DNA from: Lepidostoma basale
Lineage: Eukaryota; Arthropoda; Insecta; Trichoptera; Lepidostomatidae
DNA length: 64,000 nt
Assembly (NCBI GenBank): GCA_022606425.2
Contig: JAHDVF020000106.1
Coordinates: forward strand, 806,001-870,000
Direction: 5' to 3'
Part shown: positions 10,828 through 22,084 of the stretch, piece by piece
Layout of the letters: every line of letters starts with the position of its first letter
Numbering within the stretch: the first letter of the stretch is position 1
Notes under the pieces: model-generated
What the model was told of the DNA's origin: nothing
Databases searched by the model: none
What the model saw: the letters and a program-made list of their open reading frames with translations, nothing else
Position numbers and translations under genes: made by a program

Positions 10828-10992
10828 TTGGTATTCAACCACTTTATTTGTGAGGATAAGGGCCTACCGGTTTCGCTCTATGCGAGCTTCCTCAGGGCTT
10901 TACACATACAGTATACAGCCCTGAGGAAGCTGGCATGGAGCGAAACCAGTAGGCCCTCATACTCACAAATAAAGTGGTTGTATACCAAGTAT
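10828..10992. repeat. Inverted pair of hammerhead-like motifs, family D
   Basis: A ~165-bp palindrome made of two head-to-head copies. Minus copy (10862-10898): GCC, CUGAGGA, A, hairpin GCUC-GCAUA-GAGC, GAAAC, CG, GUA, GGC; the outer GCC/GGC pair as stem I and ACCGGU is the palindromic stem III. Plus copy (10917-10955) is similar with ACCAGU. Both arms end in AATAAAGTGGTTGTATACCA. The core fits CUGANGA...GAAA..NUH except for one unpaired A before stem II. Confidence 0.7.
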
Positions 10993-10999
10993 AAAAAGT

Positions 11000-11682
11000 G
11001 TTTATTTAAGTTTAATTTTGTATATCTTAAAAGAAAATGAAAAATGGGAAAAATGACAACATCTTTTCAGTCTAATAATTTTTATTACTTTTTTTTATAA
11101 AATGTACATATAAACATTCATATAATATACTTTTGTATACCAATTTAATAAATGGTTACAAGAGTACTGATTTTGTTACATTTATCTATTAATAATTTTT
11201 TTTCAGTACAAACACATATTATGGTCTCGGGGATAAGTAAGTTCCTACCTTTCTCAAAACTAAACATTCATCGATTTATTTAGTTACACAGCTAAAACAG
11301 TAACATTACTTTAGGAGGATCAGAAATTAAAAATTGCAATACAAAGATAAATTATTCTGTACGAAAATATGTATTTTGAATACAAATATAATCATAATTT
11401 TACGTATTGATACGATTTTCATAAAAATACATCGTCAAACAAGCTTTCTCGTATAAAAAAATATGGAAATTTTTATAATACATATTAATTGCACCATTTC
11501 TAATAGGTACAAGAAATCTTTACGGCAATTCACAATAATACTGGTAAAAATTATACATAAAATATTACAATATGAAATTAGGTATACAATACAAGCATAT
11601 TTAAATAGTTTGAGAACATTTATAGAATTTAATAAAATGTATTTTTTTGCAATTTCGTATTTACCAGTGGCAGCCCTGATAT
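11000..11682. other. AT-rich unannotated stretch
   Basis: Only chance reading frames; nothing recognised. Confidence 0.6.
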
Positions 11683-11690
11683 ATGATAGG

Positions 11691-11844
11691 CAGCGGTTCT
11701 CAAACTTTTTTGGTGACGGAACCCTTTAACAACACTTAACATTTTACGGAAACCTGGTTTTATTTTCAATATTTAATTGAGTTAAGATAAAATAATTTTA
11801 ATTTTACAAATGCATTATAATCGTGCACATTTTGAGAACCGCTG
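11691..11844. mobile_element. hAT-type MITE
   Basis: Terminal inverted repeats CAGCGGTTCTCAAAC and GTTTGAGAACCGCTG-like (end reads TTTGAGAACCGCTG). Flanks ATGATAGG and TGATAAAG look like an imperfect 8-bp target duplication, as expected for hAT. The left 60 bp match the right end of the large insertion at 47521-49377. Non-coding, so dependent on a transposase elsewhere. Confidence 0.8.
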
Positions 11845-12060
11845 TGATAAAGGATAAAATTAAGGATACCCACAAATTTTATGTGGAAATACCTCTTGAA
11901 ATAAATACACGCACAGGATTTTTTTGTTTTTATAGAGAATTTAAATTCAGTGTATGATTGTTTTTAAGAAATCTTGATTTTAACCCTTAGTGTACCATAA
12001 GTATATACGAGTATTAGATAAGTACAAATATTTAAAAAATATATTTTTGTGTTCAATTTA

Positions 12061-12225
12061 ACGTGGCATGGTGGCAAATTTAATTTAGACCACGCTGGGT
12101 ATCAGAGAAATTGACGCGTATATGTCTCGAATGAATGTTGAGACGGCAATAGAAGTATGTAAGGAAAGAAGAGCTTATTATTTTTACCAACCGTTTCAGG
12201 GAAACTGTGAAAATTAGTTAGTTAA
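12061..12225 (+). mobile_element. Highly decayed RTE LINE tail
   Basis: Fragments of the RTE 3' end remain: ACGTGGCATGGTGGCAAATT, GAGAAATTGACGCG.., GAATGTTGAGACGGCAATAG and GTTTCAGGGAAACTGTG then TTAGTTAGTTAA. Confidence 0.65.
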
Positions 12226-12284
12226 TTTTTCTTCAACGTCACTTCATCACTTCGTGTTGGAATTTTTTTTAAACATTATATTTT

Positions 12285-12740
12285 CTATGTCATCACCTAT
12301 GGATGTGAGGCGTGGACAATGACAGCGAAATCCGCAGGGCGACTGGATACTTTCGAGAGAAGGGTGCTGCGCAGAATTCTGGGAACTGTGAATGACGGTG
12401 AAGGCTGGAGAGTGCGGCATAATGACGAGCTGTACCATATTTACAAAGCTTCCAGTTCCTTCACCCAGATCAGATTGAATAGACTGAGATGGGCCAGTCA
12501 AGTGCAGAGGATGCCGTCATCACAAACCCCAAAAATATTGCTGGAGTGGCACCCAGATGGTAGAAGACCAATTGGACGACCAAGGCTGCGATGGGAGGAT
12601 GAAATTGGGAGAGATGGGGCGAAATTGTTACGAGTGTCAGATTGGAGGGTCGAAGCGGAGGACAGGATGAGTTGGAGTCGAAAAATACTGGAGGCTAAGG
12701 CTCGAAATGGGGTGTAGGGCCATCGAAGAAGAAGAATATT
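12285..12740 (+). mobile_element. LINE RT C-terminal region, GAA-tailed
   Basis: An uninterrupted frame of ~132 codons: TYGCEAWTMTAKSAGRLDTF, ERRVLRRILG, a GW-V-H-NDELY segment, IRLNRLRWASQVQRM, GRPRLRWEDEI and DWRVEAEDRMSWSRKILEAK. This is the region between the RT palm/thumb and C-terminus of an RTE-like non-LTR element. It ends TGTAGGGCCATCGAAGAAGA with a GAA tail. 5'-truncated; the lack of stops suggests a fairly recent insertion. Confidence 0.8.
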
Positions 12741-12749
12741 TTCACAACG

Positions 12750-12930
12750 CTTTGATATACTTCGACAAAAACATTTCGGGTCACAGATTTTTTAACGTAT
12801 GTAGACATTGTAACCTTGTTTAAATTTATACAATGAAGAAGGGCATTTGCGTTCCGAGACATGTTTGTGAAAATTCCCAAAAAAGTGTTGTGAAAAAACA
12901 ATGTTTAAAATAAACATTCAAAGTTTGTGC
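12750..12930 (+). repeat. Hammerhead-like repeat, family I (decayed)
   Basis: It has ACATTTCGGGTCACAG on one side (minus-type end) and AATGAAGAAGGGCATTTGCG then CCGAGACATGTTTGTG on the plus side, followed by AATAAACATTC. Related to 45735 and 46325. The core bases are degraded. Confidence 0.5.
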
Positions 12931-13755
12931 CTTATAAGATGAAAAATGTCATTCTCATAAAATTTCGTATGACTTCCATAATACGATATTTTTACTGAAT
13001 GTATTATTTTATAATAACAACATTGTTCGAAGATGTATCTCATTAAGATTGAAGTTAGATATTAATTTATCTTTTAGTATTTTCATATATAATATATCTT
13101 TGCTATACATTTAAAGCTACCCGTCTACGTTCGTCAAGAGTATTTTATAATTATTGTTTCTTTTTTGATACACTAAGAGTTAAAATATAAAATACATACA
13201 AACATCTTAAAAATATTCATAAAAAGTGTGCCATCAAATAGAGGCCTACTTTTACAGCTCAAATCGTTTGAGGTAATAAATTATCTGGATTTTCCGAATA
13301 ATGTAGAAGAAAAGAGCTTAAGACTGTGCGTGCTGGGCCAATGAAAGTAGGACAGAGCTACTTTCCTAGTTTTCCTTCCAATCACTTACGCAAACAAAAT
13401 ATTTTCTTGCCGTGTGAAAATTATTTCAGATTTTCCTATTTCTACCCTAGAAATAAATAACACCCAGAAATTGGATACATTTAAAATGCACAGAGACTAT
13501 ACATGTATAAGATGACCTGCATCTATTTACTTAGTACCAAAGAAACTACATTAGATTTGTCTTTAAAATGCATACCACGACAAATTAACAAAAAATGCAA
13601 ACTTTGACTATAAATAATCGAAACCTAAAATTTTTTCTAAACCTGTGTTTAAATACTTTTATTGATTCTCGCCGATATAAAGGTCAAATGTAGAAGCATT
13701 ACCATATCAAACCATGGAACATACAAATAATCGAAAAATACACATTTCATCCATT
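12931..13755. other. Unannotated stretch
   Basis: AT-rich. Bases 13240-13460 are somewhat more GC-balanced (CTGGGCCAATGAAAGTAGGA) and could be unique host sequence. No gene recognised. Confidence 0.5.
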
Positions 13756-13760
13756 CTATA

Positions 13761-14493
13761 GGTGTCCCAAAATTAACGCAATATTTGAATTTGCCGCCTT
13801 TTGTGCAGTAAATTGTTGGCAGCACTAAAAAAAACAATTTGGTGGCTCACAGTTTACGGTTAGTAAAAATGGAGCGTAACACGATACAACAACGTGTTTT
13901 CATTATTAAACGAAATCTCAAAAATAATGAAAGTTGGCGGCCGCAGTTCGATAATTTCATACAAAATATGGTCGGAATAGTATTTTAACTTCGTCAACTG
14001 TGAAGAGATTAATTGAAAAATTCAAAAAGACTGGATCAGTCGGAGACGCTAAACTCACTGGTCGTTCAAAAACAAGCCGTTCAAATGTCAATATCGAAGA
14101 AGTGTGTGAGAGTGTTGGTGGAAATCCGTTGGTCTGTACTCTCTCGTTTTGGTAATCAGAATTGGCCTCCTTGATCGTGTGATTTAACACCATTAGATTT
14201 ATTTTTATATGGTTATTTGAAATCAAGGGTCTATATCAAAAAGCCCTGCATTACAAGAGGAAATTAAACGGTGCATCAACGAAATGCAGACACATTTATG
14301 CAAAATTGTCATGAAATTTATCGACAAAAGAGTGCGTATGTGCCATCAAAGCCGTGGAGGCCATTTGCCTAATGTGTTATTTCATAAATAATCCTATACC
14401 ATGTACTTTATGATTCAATAAAAAAAAGCAAACTAAAGACTAAAAATGGTATTTTCTATTTAATTCAAATCTAGCGTAAATTCTGGGACACCC
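13761..14493 (+). mobile_element. Internally deleted mariner-like element
   Basis: TIRs GGTGTCCCAAAATTAACGC and GCGTAAATTCTGGGACACC are bounded by TA on both sides (13759-13760 and 14494-14495), the Tc1/mariner target. Inside, MERNTIQQRVFIIKRN is the start of a transposase N-terminal helix-turn-helix region. Frameshifted coding sequence follows, then after a deletion the C-terminal catalytic block WPP.SCDLTPLDFFLYGYL and PSKPWRPFA. The middle, including most of the first catalytic Asp region, is gone. Confidence 0.88.
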
Positions 14494-14729
14494 TATATAT
14501 GGTTGATTAAGTCATTGCAATACAGCGAGATGAAAGAAAAACGTCATTTTAAAAGTTTCATTATTCGATTATTCAAATCTGTGTTCATCCATTACCAATA
14601 AAATTATTTGTACTTTTGAATATATAAACATTTTAAGAAACATTTGTATTATTTGAGATTAAATACGGACTGGTAATTATATATAAAATTAAATTAATCA
14701 CTTTTATGTACACAATAAACTAAACAGAG

Positions 14730-14850
14730 TTTTTGTTTAGTTTGTGTATAGCCCCGAGGAAGCTCGCTACATAGTGAGACAGGTTGGCGTTACTTATTTA
14801 AATGAGGTGGTTTATACTAGGTGTAAAAGTGATAAATTTTATTTTTAAAT
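14730..14850 (+). repeat. Hammerhead-like repeat, family D
   Basis: GCCCCGAGGAAGCTCGCTAC..AGTGAGACAGGTTGGC has the family-D layout (CCGAGGA box, GCUC../GUGAGAC hairpin), but GAAAC has become GAGAC. It is followed by GTGGTTTATACTAGGTGTAA, the family-D 3' arm. Confidence 0.5.
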
Positions 14851-14859
14851 ATGTCAAAC

Positions 14860-15565
14860 CACTAATTAACGACTTTGTATCAAATTTAATAATAGTTTCG
14901 CTTGTACCCAAGCTTTACAAATAAATTCATATTTAATTCAAATAAAAAACCGATGTTATATATTGATCTACAATACAAAACTCTGATAAATGCAATTGGA
15001 TTGCAAATTTTTATAACTGTTACTAGATAATCCGTTGTTGTCTTAACTGTTTAATTTGGAGTTGTTTGTGATGATGCTTAAATATATTGACTATATAGCT
15101 GTCGCGAGAGAGAACTTAAATAAATAAATAAACATTACTTTTTTTTAATTTATGTGATATGATAAAATAAATAATATGTTTTTTAAAAGTAATAATAAAA
15201 CTTATATATCAGCAAGAATCAAAATAAATAAAAATAATAATTTAATAAAACCATTTTTTTACTACATTCAATTTTGTCACGCTGGCACCCAGGCACGCTG
15301 GCATCGACATACTGCTAACACTATTATTAGCTGACTCCTTTATTAACATACAGATCAGGGGTGGTTACCAAACATTATATATAATTAGGTAAAAAATTCA
15401 AACATTATATATAAATAGATCAAATGTAATTTATTTGATTTCCGTTCTATTGAAAATAGAATAATAATATTTAAATACAGTACATTTAATGTAATTATTT
15501 TAATATTAATTTTGAATGGAATCATGTTTACTACCCCTAATCTGTTATATAAAGAAATAAGTTAA
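14860..15565. other. AT-rich unannotated stretch
   Basis: Contains a short direct repeat of AAACATTATATATAA (15370 and 15398) and, near 15280-15310, a duplicated CACGCTGGCA with a GCATCGACA, a probable family-F fragment. Otherwise nothing. Confidence 0.5.
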
Positions 15566-15569
15566 TATA

Positions 15570-15730
15570 CCGGTGTCACCAGTCTGTCGATGCTAGCAAA
15601 CCTGGCGAAACCTGTCAATGTCGAAATAAAGACAAATTATTGAAAGTAGTTAAAAAATATCGTTTTATTTAATTATTATTTCAAATGAACTTCCATCAAG
15701 AGATTTCAGTAAAATCATTCGATATTTTTT
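15570..15730 (+). repeat. Hammerhead-like repeat, family F
   Basis: CACCAGTCTGTCGATGC, hairpin-forming TAGCAAACCTGG, then GCGAAACCTGTC and CGAAATAAAGAC, followed by a conserved 3' part (CGTTTTATTTAATTATTATT, GAACTTCCATCAAGAGATTT). The box is CUGUCGA rather than CUGANGA, so catalysis is doubtful. Copies at 18170, 23930, 37595, 49020, 59900 and 60240. Confidence 0.6.
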
Positions 15731-15734
15731 TAGA

Positions 15735-16210
15735 TTGTTTCATTAAGAACTAATACATATATTATACAGAACCTATGTATCGTTATTAATTATACATCGA
15801 TTCTAACAGAGATACATACATTTATTACACAAAATAGTATCGAATACCTTAGAGATAAGAACACATATATCTGATGCTGCGATTCTCTCATCTCCTGGAG
15901 ATCTCGCATTCAAGGTTTTTACTATACAAATAATTGAATATCATTATGTCATTGACACTGAATACGCTTAGTAATTGGTAACCTAAACACCCTAACATTC
16001 ATAGTTTCATGCAAATACGACAATATTCGTTATAATCTAATCAATAGCATTTCACATGTTAATTTTCATACGCGCATTATATTAAAAATATTTAAATACT
16101 CGGGTATATAGACATTGGGTCACAAAATTTACATCAATCAAAATAAGTCAATTTTTTTTTTGGCATACAATACAAGGGTATAATTTCCCCATAATTTTTG
16201 TAAAGGAATT
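15735..16210. other. AT-rich unannotated stretch
   Basis: Nothing recognised. Confidence 0.6.
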
Positions 16211-16216
16211 TGGCAT

Positions 16217-16502
16217 TCAAGATATATAGAGACACATGGAACGAATGGTTAAAATGTAATATACAAGCAGTGTGAGTGTGTAGAGACTTCGTGGAAGACC
16301 AAGGAAAGCATGGCATGGAACAAATTAATCTAATACTGAAAGGCGGCCACATTCGAAGTCGAAAAAATCGACGATCATGCATTTTACGATGTATGAATGT
16401 GGAGGAATCTAGACAAGCATGTCAGGGCAGAACGGTGTGGCGGTCGTTCCTATCTGCCTACCCCTCCGGGGAAACGGCGTGATGATTAGTTAGTTAGTTA
16501 GT
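16217..16502 (+). mobile_element. RTE LINE 3' tail, GGHIRS subfamily
   Basis: Encodes KAWHGTNXSNTER-like then EQINLILKGGHIRSRKNRRS, CILRCMNVEESRQACQGRTV and SFLSAYPSGETA, ending GGCGTGATGATTAGTTAGTT. With 55425 and 58640 it forms a third RTE subfamily marked by the GGHIRS motif. Confidence 0.78.
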
Positions 16503-16615
16503 AAGAGACACATAAAAATGAAATATAAGATATGATAAGAATAAATTAATGATGGTTATGAAAATTTTTTAGTAGAAAGTTGTTATAACTAATGAAAAAA
16601 AAAAAAAAATTAGAC

Positions 16616-16881
16616 CAGGGGTATTCAATCTTTTTTCAGGCCACATACATAATTTCGCAAAGTGCGCAAGCCGTGTACTGATATGACAAAAAAATAACAT
16701 AGGTAAGTGCCGCCGGAATCACTTTATAGCGAGCGATAACTGTGATCGCATGTATCAAAATATTTAAAACTTAGAATGCCACATTGCTAAAAATCACGTT
16801 CCCGATAATAAACGTGATTTGGGCCGCACAGAAGCATGTCGGGCCGCACGCGGCTCGCGGTCCGCCGGTTGAGAATGACTG
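16616..16881. mobile_element. hAT-type MITE
   Basis: Ends CAGGGGTATTCAATC and GGTTGAGAATGACTG, flanked by AATTAGAC and TATTAGAT as a likely 8-bp duplication with two mismatches. The interior contains GGGCCGCAC twice and CGCGGCTCGCGGTCCGCCGG, typical of short non-coding hAT derivatives. Confidence 0.75.
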
Positions 16882-16984
16882 TATTAGATGATGTCACAAG
16901 CTGCCTAAATATGCCGGAACCATGATAAAAGGAACTATTTGTGACTTTAACATGGTTTCATAGTGTTGCGTAGTTTATTTTAGT

Positions 16985-17225
16985 CATAATTAAAACGACT
17001 GAAAACATCTGTTTTCTAGGAGTTTTTTAAATGTATTTTATGGGAATCACTTTCACTTTTCTAAGGCATTATCAAATACCATTTCATAATGCCCTGGAAA
17101 GGTGAAAAAAGCCTATCCCATAAAATTAAATAAGTCTTCTTAAAAACTGATGTTTTTATTCGTATTAGTTATTTAATATGAAGTTTTACATCATTGATCA
17201 AGAAACAATACATATTTTTGAATAA
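16985..17225. repeat. Inverted hammerhead-like pair, family B
   Basis: Facing copies around 17030-17130: CTAAGGCATTATCAAATACC and ATAATGCCCTGGAAAGGTGA, each bordered by TTTTATGGGAATCAC/CCCATAAAA and then a CTTAAAAACTGATGTTTTTA tail. Family B ends in a GAGTTTTACATCATTG block. This copy has lost GAAAC. Confidence 0.55.
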
Positions 17226-17249
17226 ATATAAACATACTTTGTATTACAA

Positions 17250-17412
17250 CATTTTTATTTTCACTGAACTCAGATATGTTTCGATAACAAGTAACCTTTA
17301 TTAATGTATACAATTAAAACCATTTTAGGTTAAATTGTATACATTGATAAAGGTTACTTGTAACCGAAACATGTCTGAGTTCAGTTAAAATAAAAAGTTA
17401 TGTAATACAAAG
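17250..17412. repeat. Inverted hammerhead-like pair, family G
   Basis: A long palindrome: CTGAACTCAGATATGTTTCG at left and CGAAACATGTCTGAGTTCAG at right. The plus motif reads UUGAUAA, A, hairpin GGUUA-CUUG-UAACC, GAAAC, AU, GUC. The box deviates from CUGANGA at two positions. Confidence 0.6.
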
Positions 17413-18165
17413 TATAATTATATTAATCAAATATGAATCTACACCAAAAAGTAAAGCGAATGTAGAAGAATATATATTTAAGTCATGTTTTGAAGGTGTT
17501 GCACTTATTTTTAAATAAAGCTTATTTCGTTTTCTCAGCGATCAACGTTTAAAACCTTCAAAACACGTCAAAAAAACCAACAGTCAACAAAAAACAGTGT
17601 TTTGTATGTTTTTATTATGCTATTTCAAGTATCGGAGTTTTTTTTCATCTTGTATTATGTTCCAACCAATTATCAGCTATGCGTCTAAAATCTGAGATCT
17701 AAATCCACACATGTTTACAAAGATGGTATTTTCTGTATCAAATATCGAATAAGTGTAAGAAAAATACTTCTTAACGCCTTTACTTTGGCAAAATCCACGT
17801 TTGATAAGGATTTATCGGCAATTTGCCTTATTTATAGTTCACATAAATATGTCACATGTCCTAATGCCCCTAATTTAATCAAATAATGGAGCGAGATCAC
17901 GAGTGCTAAGAGATTTCTTTCATCCAAAGAATAATATTGAATCTTATGTAAGCAAAAAGGGATAAATACACGCTTTCCTTTAACAGCATAGGCTATTCCT
18001 CCTTAATCAAAAAACCCTTTTATATACACAAAACTGTGATGTATAATTGAGAATTACCAAATTTGCGACTAATGCAAAAAAAAGCATTTTCACAACACAT
18101 TTGGACACTGCTCCACAAACATTATTAAAAATAATAGTGAAATAAAACCATGTTTTTCGAAAACT
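17413..18165. other. AT-rich unannotated stretch
   Basis: No recognisable gene or repeat family. Confidence 0.6.
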
Positions 18166-18169
18166 ATTC

Positions 18170-18290
18170 CACTTTTGCTGGTCTGCTGGCATCGACAAAC
18201 TGATAAAAAACGACATTTTATTTATTTTTTATTTAAAATCTACATCAATTAAGATTTTTTTAGTTAAATCATTAGATTATCATGAAAAAC
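18170..18290 (+). repeat. Family F repeat, decayed
   Basis: CTGGCATCGACAAACTGATA followed by ACATTTTATTTATT and AAAATCTACATCAATTAAGA; aligns by eye with the 3' half of family F at 15600-15720. Confidence 0.45.
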
Positions 18291-18559
18291 CTTATTCACT
18301 AAGTATACATCCTTAAAACAATTAATTGTTCAAAATTTAACACTCAGGAAGGTCATAAATAGTTAGAAACATTCGTGCGAAATGTGTTAAGATTTTTTTT
18401 TTTTAAAGATACGAGTATTTCAATCATGAATTTAAGTGTTATAAATGTGTTGTTTATACTCTTATTCTGGATATTATTTATCTCAAGACAATAAAACTAA
18501 ACAAAAACTGTCCTTTTAATGTGATTTAAAAAATCTGAATAGGGTTATCTTCACAAGAA

Positions 18560-19075
18560 ATTAGTTCATATGTTGCAAACCAATAAATGTTCGTTTCTTG
18601 AACAATGATATAAAATCCATTATTAATTTATTAATACATACGAATGAAAACGTCTGTTTTGTAGAAGCTTTATTAAATTATTTATTGTTTCTTAAACAAT
18701 GATGTAAAACTCCATGTTAAATAATTAATATAAATGAAAACGTCGGTCTTCTCGGAGCTTTATTAAGTTTTTTATGGACGTCATGTTTCGCCATTCTAAG
18801 GCATTATCAAATGTCAAGTGAAAATGCCTTAGAAGGACAAAATATTTCATTCCACAAAAAAACTTAATAAAACTTCTAGAAGACAGACGTTTTTATTGAT
18901 ATTAATTAGATTTATTTTAGTTTATGGGATTGATATGTTTCGCCTTTCTAAGGCGTTATCAAATGTCTTAAATAGTTCTTTAGAAAGGCGAAACATGTCA
19001 TTCCCATAAACTATAATATAATAAAACTTGTAGAAAACTGACGTTTTCATTTGTATTCATTAAAATTTTCTTCTT
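18560..19075. repeat. Cluster of family B hammerhead-like palindromes
   Basis: At least three facing pairs. The clearest (18921-19010) has GCCUU-AGA-AAGGC hairpins in both orientations: on the plus strand AAAGGCGAAACATGTCATTC; on the minus strand UUUGAUAAC, GCCUU-AGA-AAGGC, GAAACAUAUC. Tails AATAAAACTTCTAGAA and AGACGTTTTCATT recur. The box is UGAUAA, so G8 of the hammerhead core is A. Confidence 0.65.
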
Positions 19076-19314
19076 TTTGTGGAGTCGAAAAAACAATAGT
19101 ATCAGAGATATAATACCATTTAAGAGAATTAGAAATGAAAAATAAAAGTCCCCTTAACCGACATAAATCACCGGAAAGAATTTGAAGTATAAAATATGTC
19201 ATAAACAGAGCAAAAATATTGCTGGCGTTATATCTAAAACCTACATAAATCAATTACATAAATATTCTGAATTTTGTGAGGGACGTTAGCAGGGAAAAAA
19301 ACAAAGGTTATACA

Positions 19315-19465
19315 TTTTTCGTACCCCTCTAATAAAGCATCTCGGACCCTACTCACTCTTAGCTAAGACCATCCATTTATATCTCGCACTATCCGTACTC
19401 TTTTAGTTGGTTTTCCCGGAGCTTTTTGTCTCCGAGAAAGTTATACGTTAAATAAAGAATCCCTC
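19315..19465. promoter_or_regulatory. Candidate conserved non-coding block
   Basis: Unique-looking, GC-balanced segment (CTCGGACCCTACTCACTC, TTTTCCCGGAGCTTTTTGTC) with no coding frame or repeat match. Only composition supports it. Confidence 0.2.
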
Positions 19466-19659
19466 CATGAGTTCTATTAAATAATGAATTTTATGCGATG
19501 TTACCTTAATATTCCGTGCTTTGAACAAAAGACGTGACACAATAAGAGAAGTAACTTTTGGTGATTTGGGTTTCGCACAAAGAGAGCTTTTCATTCATTT
19601 GGGCAATACAATGGACTTTTAAATATTTGAAATAAATTACATATTTAAATAATAAATCT

Positions 19660-19880
19660 CTGCATGTCAGACTAAACGGGCGGAGGTGGGTCGGATATGT
19701 ACAGAGAATTCCATCATCGCGGGCTGCCAAAAGGATCTAGGAAGGACATTGTGGTAGAAGAAGGATGACAGGCATGTCAAGACTTCGATGGGCGACAAAG
19801 TTGGAAAAACACAATCCATCTGCTGCAAATACAGAATTGGAGGGCAGGAGTCGGAGGTAATAATAATAATAATAAATTTG
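19660..19880 (+). mobile_element. LINE 3' fragment with TAA tail
   Basis: Decayed RLNGRRWVGYVQRIPSSRAA and SRLRWATKLEKHN-like reading, then AELEGRSRR, ending in (TAA)n. It belongs to the same group as 12285-12740. Confidence 0.65.
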
Positions 19881-20330
19881 ATAATTTATAGAGCGCCATT
19901 TTTATAGATTATTCATCTCAAGGGCGCTATAGAAAATGCTCCGTTTTATGAAATAGTTAAAAATAAACATTTTTAATATGAGGGCTGCACCTGACGCAGT
20001 TGATTAACCCTTTTTATCAGGATAGTATAATTTGAAAAGGTACGTTTTGAGTCTCGATCTAAGCTTTGAATGATTCTTAATGCACTTGAGGTCTGCTGGG
20101 AGATTGTTTCAGGACAAAGTTTGTGCAAGGACAGCGTTTTGGTAATCTACCGATCGCAGAAGACTCAGCTGATCGCAATGTGGACTGTCTGGCATTCAGG
20201 TTCTCGTAGATGTAGAGTTGGATATATAAGCTAGTGTCCTTCCACGCAACGCCTTATAAACCGTCCAGCAGAGCTTGAATTGAAAGTTAAAGATTTATGG
20301 AGGCCAAAGTTCGATAAGGGCTGAAATTGC
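19865..20330 (+). mobile_element. Fragment with GCGCCATTTTT..AAGGGCGC motif
   Basis: After the TAA tract comes ATAGAGCGCCATTTTTATAG then CATCTCAAGGGCGCTATAGA, a motif echoed at 46920-46975 (AAAGCGCTATTTTTGTGATG, CACCTCAAGGGCGC). The rest (CTTGAGGTCTGCTGGGAGAT, AACGCCTTATAAACCGTCCA) has no frame and probably belongs to the same uncharacterised repeat. Confidence 0.45.
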
Positions 20331-20379
20331 AGAAAATTAATCAAAAAAATATTGAATATTTAAATAAATTTACATTTTT

Positions 20380-20530
20380 TCTAACAATAAATAATAATTT
20401 ATATGAATTTATTGTTACTTGAAAAATGATGTAAAACTCCATGTTTAACAATTTATTCGAATGAAAACGTATTGTATATGTGAATAAAATATTTCGCCTG
20501 CCTGAAGCATTATCAAATATAGCTAAAATA
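20380..20530. repeat. Family B repeat fragment
   Basis: GATGTAAAACTCCATGTTTA, ATTCGAATGAAAACGT and ATTTCGCCTGCCTGAAGC then ATTATCAAATA on the complementary orientation. Confidence 0.55.
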
Positions 20531-20814
20531 CGAGTTGAAAGAGCAGAATATGGAATTTAAAGTAATAATTTATTAAGGTAAAAATAAAATAATTTGTAAA
20601 TAATTGTTAATAGATATTTTCTCTGAAAAACTTTATTTTAAACAAGGAAATACTTCTTTGTTTGCAGTATAATTCATTACACATGTAAAGTTCGTATTAA
20701 TTCAACAATATATGTATAATGAGCCCCGTCAATTACCTTTATTACCGTATTCTGCTCCTTTGACTCGAGTATAAAAACAACAATACGTTTGATTTTCGAT
20801 TCACTTGGTAATAA

Positions 20815-20900
20815 TTAAGACGCGCGAAACATGTCATTCACATAAATTATGATAAAAATTCTAGAAAACATTTGTTTTCATTAATTCAAAATTTATAACA
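20815..20900 (+). repeat. Family B repeat fragment
   Basis: GACGCGCGAAACATGTCATT, CACATAAATTATGATAAAAA and TTCTAGAAAACATTTG: the GAAACAUGUC half is intact while the box and hairpin are lost. Confidence 0.55.
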
Positions 20901-21370
20901 AACACGTGTTCTAATAAAAGACGTACCTAGAAAAAACAGTAAATTTGTATTTGGGGAGCATTTTTTCACAAAAAATCATAATGTTGCCACTAAAGACAAG
21001 AAAAATGAATGTTTTTATGGTTATTTGTAACATAACTTTACCCATAAAAAAAAAACCACAAGCTGAAACAATGTATTTTTCCATATTAGCTGAAAAAATA
21101 ATTTTGACCCAGTTTTTATCCAATGCACGTGAGAATATTATTTTCGTGTGTGTTAAAATAACGATAAAATAGGTCCGGTATTTGATTTCAGGTTAACATA
21201 TTTAAAAATGTTATTCATCATGATTTTACATTATTTCTTTCTGGAATACATCAACTGGTATATTTTCTAATTTGTATAGTACTCGTATATGAATATACGG
21301 TGATGCCGGTTGAGAAAGCAATCAAGGTTCTGATCGATATCACGGTTATTCGCTAAAATAATTAATTCTA
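20901..21370. other. AT-rich unannotated stretch
   Basis: Nothing recognised; the short frames here look like chance. Confidence 0.6.
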
Positions 21371-21374
21371 ACTA

Positions 21375-21850
21375 ACTAAACTAACTAACCATCACGCTGT
21401 TTCCCCGAAGGGGTAGGCATAAATAATAGACTGCAACACTTTTCTTTTCTCACATATTTCTCTCGATTCTTCAACATTCATACATCGTGTCATGCACGCG
21501 CATCAATTTCTTTGACCCCACACGTGGCCGGCATTCAATATTTGATTTATTTGTTCGTGCCACGTTTTCCTCGGTCTTCTTTTTTTTCTAGTTCCATTTA
21601 CATAGTTTACATATACTTATTTTACCATTTTTTCTATGTGTCAAAACAATTTTAATGATTCTTTCATTATTTTGTACATTACACCATCATGTGCATCGCA
21701 TTCACTGATTATATTTTTATTCAATACTCTGTCATACGCAGAGTATCACACATTCGTCTAAGAAATCTTATTTCTACTGCATTTATTAAACTTTCATAAT
21801 TTTTTGCCAGTTCCATGGTTCGCTACCAAACATTAGGGTCGGTACAAGAA
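21375..21850 (-). mobile_element. RTE LINE 3' copy, TTAG-tailed
   Basis: Minus strand begins its end with the complement of CTAACTAACCATCACGCTG and reads ..RKKRRPRKTWHEQINQILN, AGHVWGQRN.CACMTRCMNVEES and an AYPFGETA-like end; upstream the VPTLMFGSEPWNWQKIMKV-like segment and CVILCV are present. Confidence 0.78.
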
Positions 21851-22084
21851 CCAAAGTTTGATAGGTGGAATTTATATTTGTTATTTTAATTTTTAAAAGC
21901 CATTTGATATGAATCATCTTAAATATGCTTGATTTGTTTTGATTATTTCCAATTTTCCGAAATTCGTGAATCTAGTAGAGAAATCGATCGTTAAAGTGTT
22001 GAGGACAGGAGTGAAAGGGTAACTAATAAAACTTAACTCATATTAGGGAAACTGCACAATGGTTAGTTTTTCTCTAATTAGGAT

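Noticed and set aside
13957..14226. Minus-strand frame in the 13.8-kb mariner
   Set aside because: Antisense of transposase-derived sequence.
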